Positions 32,701 through 37,551 of a DNA stretch of 37,551 nucleotides are shown in pieces. The DNA lies in NCBI GenBank assembly GCA_934489895.1, contig CAKSST010000017.1:1-37551 (forward strand), written 5' to 3'. Under the pieces are notes generated by a model. It made no database searches. It was given only the letters and a program-made list of their open reading frames with translations, and was not told the DNA's origin. The DNA is from an uncultured Eubacteriales bacterium (lineage in GTDB: Bacteria > Bacillota > Clostridia > Oscillospirales > Acutalibacteraceae). The position numbers and the translations under genes are program-made. Positions within the stretch are counted from its first letter, which is position 1. Each line of letters opens with the position of its first letter.

Positions 32701-33952
32701 CCAACGCAATGTCAGCCTGCCCAACCGTTCTGCGGGGCTTTGATTGAACCGTCACATAATCATTTGTTGTGAAGCTGTCTGTAGTATCGATAGCGTTATA
32801 TGAATCCCAGAAATTATCGAGCGCAGCAGAAGCGTTAGCATTGTCGGGGTCCATCACACCAATAGCAACGCTATCGTTGTCAATACCCAGTCCAAGAGTG
32901 TAGAACAATGCGTCGGTACCGTATTTCTGCTCAATCATCGCCTTTGCGTACGCTGCGCTGAGTTGGCTGACAAAGCCGAGCGCTGCGCTTGTATGCGACC
33001 CATTACCGAGGTTGTATCCGCGGTCTTGGCCGTAACCGGGATTGGTAAAGATGGTGCTGCCCAATGTAGGTGCGCCGTCAGACATCAAAACCAAAACAGG
33101 CTTTCGTTTTAGAGCACCCATAGCGAAATCCGCAACTGCGATATCGTTATCCTCATCAACAAATTCATTCATTGCAGTAATTATACCTCTTTGAATGTAG
33201 GTCGCGCCAACAACCGTCTTTGAGGCAGAGGCGGGCTTTGTTTGTGTGCCCTCATAAACAACATCTGTGTCCAGAGAAACCGTTTCGGTGGTTTCACCCT
33301 CATCGCTGTCCTGACCGGGACGTCTGCCGCCGGCAGTCGTAACGGAATAGTTTAAATACTCTCCGTCCGTACCGGTTGTATAACGTCCGAGGGGAAGCAG
33401 AAGAATCGCAGCGTCACTGTAATTTGTTGTACTTGAGCTTGTTCCGGAATATAGAACAACTCCTACGCGGTTGTACTTATTGGTTTCAAGCAGAGCTGCT
33501 ATGCTTTCGTTTGCCGCATCCACCAGATCTTCAGCAACATCGTTATGGCCATTATCGTCGTTCATCGACCCACTGACATCTAATACCAAAATGGTGTCGG
33601 TCGGAACATTTGACATGCCTGTAACGCTTATATTAGAGGCCATTGCAGACAGTGCAACCAGGAAGCTGTTCGGATCGTCCTGAGTAATTCCTATTCCTGC
33701 AAACGCCTTTGCATCGGTTAAAACAGATTTGTCCATCCATACACTGCCGGCATTCTCAGTAGAAATCTCTCCGGTTCTGGGGAAGTATTTTGTCCAGTCA
33801 TTCATTGTGGACGGATCGGCAACGCGAACTGCGTTGTCTATGCCTTCCGCTGAAGCCGTCATAACCGATAGCGGCGACAGCATCGTCATCAATACGGCTA
33901 TGGTAAGAAAAACGCTCATAAATCGTTGCCCAAAAATTCTTGTGGTTGTCAT
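26792..33952 (-). CDS. Giant wall-anchored vWA / pilin isopeptide-domain adhesin
   Basis: 2386 residues. Order: signal peptide (about 1-36, ending near TASAEG); vWA domain (about 115-420) with MIDAS DVSGS near 122 and MSDGAPT near 287; an unassigned region (to ~880); eleven tandem beta modules of about 130 residues (880-2340), the last nine resembling streptococcal FctA/Spy0128 modules; sorting signal SPKTGD near 2347, a hydrophobic helix and the tail CKKRKEEKE. The modules show the Lys-Asn isopeptide pattern: an early Lys (GEKELTGR, GDKELVGK, GSKTLDG), an internal Glu (RVTE, IVTE) and a closing FxNxY. The sorting motif has Ser in place of Leu (LPXTG). The start at 33952 has AAGGAG 9 nt upstream. 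Probably a surface adhesin or pilus-tip protein; no sortase is encoded nearby. Confidence 0.9.
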   Translation of the reverse strand: MTTTRIFGQRFMSVFLTIAVLMTMLSPLSVMTASAEGIDNAVRVADPSTMNDWTKYFPRTGEISTENAGSVWMDKSVLTDAKAFAGIGITQDDPNSFLVALSAMASNISVTGMSNVPTDTILVLDVSGSMNDDNGHNDVAEDLVDAANESIAALLETNKYNRVGVVLYSGTSSSTTNYSDAAILLLPLGRYTTGTDGEYLNYSVTTAGGRRPGQDSDEGETTETVSLDTDVVYEGTQTKPASASKTVVGATYIQRGIITAMNEFVDEDNDIAVADFAMGALKRKPVLVLMSDGAPTLGSTIFTNPGYGQDRGYNLGNGSHTSAALGFVSQLSAAYAKAMIEQKYGTDALFYTLGLGIDNDSVAIGVMDPDNANASAALDNFWDSYNAIDTTDSFTTNDYVTVQSKPRRTVGQADIALEKNYVDKYFSAASETLPDGTVVTMADKLKAAFRDIVIAIQLQSAYFPTLISENQDFSGYISFEDKIGQYMEVTDIKGILINNQLFSGADLASNFVSGSGNLGTYDNPTELGIEMIAAVRARLGLDSDDTARTLIGLAYDCGQLSYTNENNYSNYIGWYANAQGEFLGFYHEGVTVLPEATGNQATDPAFVVKTYGYLGAVDESLGVSKSDMMYAAVHVREDIANGEQLVTFAVPAALIPVVTYNVTLDKDGNLSKLTARGAEHPIRLVYEVALRDGINSFNVKEKVSAEYLADTNNVNADGFVNFYTNRWDYENTTGLGTVNTYSYFNPSRQNNRYYYLDDTLVYSDTDGTLYTGSAQPSGTMYRAHTVYKSNGRLRTETIYRSISAEALATAVPKGDGFWYIPKSTVLVNLEEYTARKTSNPTETLTEANIPFVDTHNHSINEEGYDYYVGAVLGNNGRLTLPLETGIKLSKKMAEGATAPNKAFTFILTNISNSRDNKEYPAWLIKANGSEDNTPVRFTNGKATVQLNPNDTLYIGGMAAGTVFEVTEEAGAEYIVESASGLSNGTVTAEANTIKPVEFVNADRGTGNLTIAKQVEHDFGLDYQIPADKTFDMTVTLSGIGTANATFSAEHTNGQCPCEIATDKNGQFTVTLKHGEQFELFGLPAGTTATVDEAEYSGFTPAYWDNGEKGDGIVTVVKDSTVSVIVVNDYLAEAVSPVNLKVSGTKTVNNEKGEPLDDWGSYEFKVILERCGANGWEPMADVTLNNKDRSYRFNLSEEEYSTPGVYSYRVYEYKPAIEESGRIDGMVYDPTLHTFSVYVGDDDMDGRLEIIKVVNDRTGKEIAEVGNSREVVADFVNTQSESIPALVTVEIAKDLKDNSKTDPGSKAGYQFGLYTNKSCTKLADTNVPGVSKVERFATDTAGKGRIDIVFDEEGTYTFYIKEIDGRKAGMTYSPTVMKADIVIELQGTAYVATDVSYTKLTAAEKFDADGWNENGYLLFTNYYDPVDAELPIRFVSKQIIGRAFKADDNFTFQIAETNLPEGRNAHKTITGYLGSDTDGDKIADVIFSENLHFNAVGIYFFNITEKGDDKNGITIDKTVCRIVVTVTDIGGELSASYQIVNAASNTFLFCNTYQATPASCTIYGEKELTGRTLLNDEFTFVLTEVSFNGEAISNPASFTTKNFADGSFHFPEITYDKAGTYVYRVTEQKPSDSETYGITYDTAVYEITVTVTDDLKGSLAASEPEIREVGGTGTDILFENVYKTNSISARIVGDKELVGKVDNGLSGGEYTFKLYTSNADWTFDEESEPYQTVENGADGIIEFTAVEFDKAGDYYYIVTEDKHGQTIDGVTYDDTVFRIYVDIDDDLKGQLNATVHIYDDANIPQDTIQFVNEYDVTGNITLNLSGEKTMEGRELTEDDIYRFELYKALDNEFKNLSSSAEYTATANAENGFKLSFNIPFSADDEGKIFRYVLIEENAGKTADGITYSNARYNILIKVKDNNVGGIMTEVDITDREGNPVEKDALDFVNTYKAVAADIDFKGSKTLDGIRELKANDFTFDLYKATEQFAIDGEAVASVKNDANGDFLFENIPLDKAGVHRFIIKENSQEPIGGVTYDRTQYHISVTVVDNGKGSLTVPGAATIFKVTGENSESAKDITFVNSYNPDDATVSLGGKKRLDGRTMEEGEFRFLLYPANSEFAVVEEAGALQAVNNAEGRFTFDALTFSEPGTYCYVIHEDSTVDAQRITFDDSAYGITVTVTDNGNGKLTASEPTVVKLKSTDAVSEAEFRNIFTPKPADLIVNLDILKTVFNKGSDKIGPENFEFLLESLTEGAELRRVKSNADGKAEFALTFTEDDIGKTYTYKLTEVNGGRENVQYSTAEYTIMVTVSLNANNELAATITKNGENVTEVVAQFENVYDYTPAIEYSCSPKTGDSSNLQLWFALLFVSGGGIIGTDIFCKKRKEEKE

Positions 33953-34364
33953 ACTCTCTAACTCCTTATTTGGTTTGGCTTTGTATTTATTTAAAGGCTG
34001 AAAGCCTTTCATACCGGTATGTTTCTTGGTGTAGATTATTATAGAACAGCAACTATATACAATTTTGTCAAAGCGTATTGTAAAATAATGGATTTAATGG
34101 GTGATTATAAAAAAACAAAATCCATATTTGACGAATAAGGTTTATATTTTAAAAAGGTATTGCATAACAATATAAGTCAAGTGAAATTTCGGGTTTTAAA
34201 AGCCAAATTATTATTTACTCTGCCATTTGGTAATATGCGTAATTAAAGGGAAATTGAGGGAATTATTTTTCACTCCATAAAACATCCGGCAAGCCACGTA
34301 TTAAAAATATGCTGACCGTGTTTATAAAAATGATAACTATTACACTTTCAGCAAGAAGTTTAAT

Positions 34365-34403
34365 AAAAAAACAGTATGAGGAAATTTCCCTATACCGTTT
34401 TTT
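34365..34403. terminator. Bidirectional terminator-like hairpin
   Basis: A run of seven A, then GTAT-GA-GGAAATTTCC-CT-ATAC with small mismatches, then six T. It could stop minus-strand readthrough from the decayed GH2 gene before the adhesin. Confidence 0.6.
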
Positions 34404-34510
34404 GTGTCTTTATGTGGTTTGTTTTGAATTGTGGTTTTATTTTCTAAAAAATTTGCGAGAAATTCTTTTTGGTTTTTAAGGGCTATTTTTATAAAACCGG
34501 TCAAGTGTAG

Positions 34511-34553
34511 ATAAAAAATAAGCAGCGGATTTTTTGAAAATTCGCTGCTTATC
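34511..34553 (-). terminator. Terminator after the GH2 pseudogene
   Basis: On the minus strand ATAAGCAGCG pairs with CGCTGCTTAT around an A/T loop, followed by TTTTTTAT. It lies just past the final GH2 fragment. Confidence 0.8.
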
Positions 34554-34601
34554 AGTGTGTTATTCGTTCAAAAAGGAACGGGGAAAGACCGATTTTCATA
34601 T

Positions 34602-36775
34602 TTATTTCGATGTTACCGTAACACAATCTCCCTTCAAATTTTTTCCGTCTACGGTAAGTGTTATGCTTCCCCTCTCTTTTGCCCGCACAACCGCTACGGC
34701 TCTGCCCTCAAAAGCATGACATTTTTTCGAAGTATAGCAATCCTCATTACGCGGATTTCCGCTAAACACACACATTAACTCACCGCCGCTGCATATACAC
34801 GTAAGTTCATTTTCTGCAAAGGGGACTTTGTTGCCATTTTCATCACACACATACAATTCAAAATAACATAAATCTCGGTTATCTGCCATAATTTCAGTCT
34901 TTTCCGGTATTATTTTACTTTGCTCGGCAAATCCACAGTATGCAATGACGACTTCTTTATTTCTTTCCCGTTTTTATAAGATACAGCAGTAAGCACTCCC
35001 TTTTCATACGGAATATCCAACGAAGCACCCCTGACTTCGGCTTTGCCGCCCCAACCTCTTTACCGTTTAATATAAAACGTATTTCATCTGCGTCGGTATA
35101 TACCTCGGCCTTTACCGGCTTACCGATGTATATGTCGTCAAAAGTCCAGTTTTCGCTTACATCATACCAATGCCAGCCCGTACCGCTGAATCCCTCTGTG
35201 TAATGCTCCGGATGAGTGGTGAATATTTTCGGTTCGCAATCGCTTTTCCATATTGATTCTCTGAAATATGACTGCGGTCTGCGGTAACCGCAAATATCAA
35301 AATCTCCCTGATAACAACATCTCCATGGATATTCGGCTAAACTTATTCCGTTTATTACGCCGTCTCGAGCCCACAAAGAGCGTCCTGTTCCGGCTTCGCC
35401 CAGGTTATCATATGCCGTCCATGTGAAATCTCCCAAGACATAATTATTTTTCATTACCGATTGCCATGAATGATAGAAGTTAATTGAATGCGTCTCAGAA
35501 CCCCAAATAACGCGATCAGGATAATGTTTATGGTCATGCTCATATCGCTCATATAGGTAATTGTATCCTATAATGTCTAAAGGTTTTATATAATCCTCGG
35601 TGAGTTTATCCCAACTGGTGTTAATACCGCCCCCGCCAATATCCGAATACCCCATCATAAAGTCCTCTTTATATTCCTCGGGTGCGTTTTTGTCAACCTG
35701 TTCCGATATTCCGCATATTCCCGCTGTCACAAACCTTGTATTATCATATTTGCGGATTTCGTCGCTCAGTTTTTGCGACCACTCCGCACCGTCAGACCGA
35801 CCGTTTCTTTCCGGAATTTCGTTACCTATTGAATATGATATTACACAGGGATGGTTTCTGTCACGCAAAACCATACTTTTGATGTCTCTCTGCCACCAGT
35901 CCGCAAACCACATGCTATAATCAAGTCTGCTCTTGCATATATTCCACATATCAAAAGCTTCATCCATAACAATAATTCCCAGACTGTCGCATATTTCCAG
36001 TAATGCAAGCGACGGAGGATAATGTGCCGTACGCACCGCATTGAATCCTGCCTCTTTAAGTTTTGAAAGTTTTCTGTATTCTGCCGCAGGAAAAGCCGCT
36101 GCTCCCAAAGCACCATGATCATGGTGAATACAGCCTCCGCACAGCTTAATTTGTTTTCCGTTCATCAAAAGTCCTTTTTTAGCATCAGCACTTATGTTTC
36201 TTATCCCGAAGTTTAATTCATAATCATCCTCGCTTTTACCAAGATAACTTATTTGTGTGTTTAAACTATAAAGATACGGATTTTCCGGACTCCACAAAGA
36301 CGGTTTTTCTATCTTATATGTAAATTCTGCGGCGGTTTTTCCTTTTTTTACAGTCATCAAATTACTTTCAACCGCCACTGTTTTTCCATCTTTGTCCGAA
36401 ACGGATGTGTTTAAAATAATTTATCCGTCAACATCGGAAGTTATTTCAACTATTGCTGAAATAACCGCCCTTTCATCATCTGCGGAAACGGTTTTTACAA
36501 AAACATCCCACGGTTCTACACGCACCTTGCCTCCGGTCCACAAAAACACATCGCGGTAAATTCCCGAACCCGAATACCAGCGGGTGGACGGCTGAATATT
36601 CTGAGTTGTTATTTCGATTTTGTTTGGTCTGTTTTTTCTCATTTTCGGAGTTAAATCCACTAAAAAAGGAGTATATCCGTATGGATGAAAAGCCATATGG
36701 TTGTCATTGAAAAATACCCTTGAACACATATACGCTCCGTCTACATCCAAAATCGCACGCTCATCATCGCCCATA
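34602..36775 (-). pseudogene. Decayed GH2 beta-galactosidase-like gene
   Basis: Remnant of a glycoside hydrolase family 2 enzyme. The 5' part is missing; homology starts near ERAILDVDGAYM and runs through the sugar-binding domain (FHPYGYTPF, STRWYSGSGIYRDVF), the Ig-like domain, the TIM barrel (GGCIHHDHG, FNAVRTAHYPPS, acid/base Glu in YSIGNEIPE near 35815, nucleophile Glu in WGSETHS near 35495) and a C-terminal part starting ADNRDLCYFELYV. Lesions: an in-frame TAA at 36421-36423 (between EITSDVDG and IILNTSVSDKDG); a one-base deletion near 35041-35046, after which the conserved GASLDIPYEKGVLTAVSYKNG continues in another frame; a one-base loss in a T-run at 34913-34916, after which IIPEKTEIMADNRD resumes. 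The catalytic residues survive, so the decay looks recent. The missing 5' end abuts the peptidase remnant. Confidence 0.9.
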
Positions 36776-37027
36776 ATCCATTTCATCATTATAGTAGATA
36801 TACCATTCTCCAAGTGTTTTCTCTGCACAAAATCCATCTTCGCTTTTTTTGAAAAGCAAATATCTCTTTGTAAAAGGAATGGCGGAATACGGAATAATTT
36901 TAATACCCATTTTTGTAGCCAACTCAAATCCGTTTACCGGTACGCAAGTCACGTCGTACTTGACAAATAAATCAACTATTATTCTTTTTATTTCTTCATA
37001 TCTACGATGAGATAAAGATATTCCCAC
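36764..37027 (-). pseudogene. Truncated ImmA/IrrE-type metallopeptidase
   Basis: 87 codons matching the N-terminal part of ImmA/IrrE-family proteins: RRYEEIKRIIVDLFVKYDVTCVPVNGFELATKMGI, then SEDGFCAEKTLGEWYIYYNDEMDYGR. The family continues with an R-FTIxHExGH segment holding the zinc-binding HExxH; here the frame stops two bases into GH2-derived sequence. The catalytic half is therefore gone and the product cannot be a peptidase. The start is GTG at 37027, with GGAGG about 8 nt upstream inside the end of the repressor gene. The pairing with an XRE repressor is that of mobile-element immunity modules such as ImmR-ImmA. Confidence 0.85.
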
Positions 37028-37030
37028 TTG

Positions 37031-37342
37031 TTATTCCTCCCCAAACAAAGCATTGATAAGTTCTTTCTTTTCCAACTCCGTCATAGATGATGCATTTCGA
37101 GCAATCAACCTGCGAACTCTCGGATAATCAAAATCATCCTTTTCAATGCCAAGCAAATAATCTGATGTAGTATGCAATGCAGTGGCTATATTCGCAATCA
37201 TTTCAGGTTTAGGGTCACGTTCACCGGACACATATCTTGAAATAACTCCCTCGGTAACCCCGATCGTTGCCGCTAACTCTTTTTGAGAAATGCCTCTTAT
37301 TCGTATAGCACTTAAGATTCTTTGACCTAATTCCTTTCCCAT
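37031..37342 (-). CDS. XRE-family transcriptional repressor
   Basis: 103 residues. The N-terminal helix-turn-helix (about 8-65) reads LGQRILSAIRIRGISQKELAATIGVTEGVISRYVSGERDPKPEMIANIATALHTTSDYLLG, typical of phage- and ICE-type repressors; a short helical tail follows (ending KKELINALFGEE). AGGAGG lies 8 nt upstream. Its own promoter and repeated motifs (37386-37413) suggest autoregulation. It is followed by the truncated ImmA/IrrE gene, which formerly may have cleaved it. The repressor itself appears intact. Confidence 0.88.
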   Translation of the reverse strand: MGKELGQRILSAIRIRGISQKELAATIGVTEGVISRYVSGERDPKPEMIANIATALHTTSDYLLGIEKDDFDYPRVRRLIARNASSMTELEKKELINALFGEE

Positions 37343-37371
37343 ATATAGTACCTCCTTTACTGACTAAATAC

Positions 37372-37413
37372 ATCATATCACATTCTTGCCAATTTGTCAA
37401 GTGTTGTTGCCAA
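37372..37413 (-). promoter_or_regulatory. Promoter and candidate operator of the XRE repressor
   Basis: On the minus strand TTGACA (37395-37400), 17 bp, TATGAT (37372-37377). Three related heptamers overlap or flank the -35: TTGGCAA (37407-37413), TTGACAA (37394-37400) and TTGGCAA (37386-37392); the outer two are 21 bp apart. They are likely repressor contact sites. Confidence 0.65.
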
Positions 37414-37425
37414 ATAATTAAAAAC

Positions 37426-37464
37426 AAAAAAATCGGCATCTTCGAAATTCTCGAAAATGTCGAC
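37426..37464 (-). terminator. Terminator after tRNA-Asn
   Basis: On the minus strand the arms TCGACATTTTCGA and TCGAAGATGCCGA pair with two mismatches and are followed by TTTTTTTG. It is directly downstream of the tRNA gene. Confidence 0.8.
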
Positions 37465-37474
37465 TTTTTTATCT

Positions 37475-37549
37475 TGGCTCCCCCTGTTGGGCTCGAACCA
37501 ACGACCCTTCGGTTAACAGCCGAATGCTCTACCACTGAGCTAAGGAGGA
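37475..37549 (-). tRNA. tRNA-Asn (anticodon GTT)
   Basis: Read on the minus strand: acceptor TCCTCCT pairs with AGGGGGA (one T-G), D arm GCTC-AGTGGTA-GAGC, anticodon stem TTCGG-CTGTTAA-CCGAA with GTT at positions 34-36, T arm GTTGG-TTCGAGC-CCAAC, discriminator G and an encoded CCA (37475-37477). All arms fold properly. It lies at the edge of the window, next to a mobile-element-type repressor, so it could be an integration site. Confidence 0.97.
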
Positions 37550-37551
37550 AT

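Larger units (their letters stand above)
33953..34601. other. Intergenic region upstream of the adhesin
   Basis: No credible gene. For the adhesin, TTGACA (34066-34071) and TATAAT (34038-34043) lie on the minus strand, but 22 bp apart, which is too wide for a standard promoter. Two terminator-like hairpins are listed separately. The rest (about 34080-34360) is AT-rich and shows nothing I can name. Confidence 0.5.

Noticed and set aside
26792..33952. CRISPR or DNA-level tandem repeat in the adhesin
   Set aside because: The modules repeat at protein level only, with about 130-residue spacing and divergent DNA; there are no short identical repeats with spacers anywhere in the window.
34957..36378. 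Intact GH2 beta-galactosidase
   Set aside because: The same reading frame continues upstream past an in-frame stop, and conserved C-terminal sequence continues in other frames; the open frame is a fragment.
36421..36927. Gene starting MSWLQKWVLKLF upstream of the GH2 barrel
   Set aside because: Its first ~50 codons are the ImmA/IrrE sequence read in a wrong frame; only the later part is GH2, so it is a chimeric open frame created by the deletion.

Overview
The window looks like chromosome of a Gram-positive, probably gut-associated member of the Clostridia (Oscillospiraceae/Ruminococcaceae-like). Reasons: a type III glutamine synthetase, strong AGGAGG-type ribosome binding sites, consensus TTGACA-N17-TATAAT promoters, U-tract hairpin terminators, a glycine riboswitch, secreted dockerin proteins and a very large wall-anchored isopeptide-domain adhesin. 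The assignment is an inference from gene content; no marker gene in the window names a species.

Layout. 1-3.8 kb: glnN (glutamine synthetase III) and pyk (pyruvate kinase), each followed by a terminator. 3.8-10.1 kb, minus strand: a complete phosphate-starvation operon, pstS-(internal terminator)-pstC-pstA-pstB-phoU-response regulator-phoR, with a candidate Pho box ahead of pstS. 10.2-10.5 kb: a terminator that appears split by a 230-bp structured element. 10.5-12.2 kb, minus: a sodium:alanine/glycine symporter behind a glycine riboswitch and its terminator. 12.3-14.5 kb, plus: uracil permease and uracil phosphoribosyltransferase behind a U-rich leader ORF and terminator that resemble enterobacterial pyrBI attenuation. 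14.6-15.5 kb, minus: a DegV lipid-binding protein. 15.6-23.9 kb, plus: one eight-gene operon (pheA-aroB-aroC-aroE/K-aroQ-aroA-tyrA-DAHP synthase) covering every step from DAHP to the phenylalanine and tyrosine keto acids, preceded by a Tyr/Phe-rich leader peptide and attenuator. 23.9-25.9 kb: two related dockerin proteins. 26.2 kb: a Cu/Zn superoxide dismutase without signal peptide. 26.8-34.0 kb, minus: a 2386-residue vWA/pilin-repeat surface protein with an SPKTG sorting signal. 34.6-37.0 kb, minus: a decayed GH2 beta-galactosidase fused by a deletion scar to a truncated ImmA/IrrE peptidase gene, then its XRE repressor. 37.5 kb, minus: tRNA-Asn(GTT), a plausible integration site for the element that left the repressor/peptidase remnant.

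The most interesting content is regulatory. Within 4 kb three biosynthesis or salvage units are each controlled by premature termination that senses a different metabolite: glycine (riboswitch), UTP (inferred from the U-rich leader ORF) and charged tRNA-Tyr/Phe (leader peptide). The last two need a ribosome that closely follows RNA polymerase, which is not the usual arrangement described for Firmicutes.

The left side (1-24 kb) is dense, orderly housekeeping sequence. The right side (24-37.5 kb) is accessory: surface proteins, decayed genes and mobile-element traces beside a tRNA gene.
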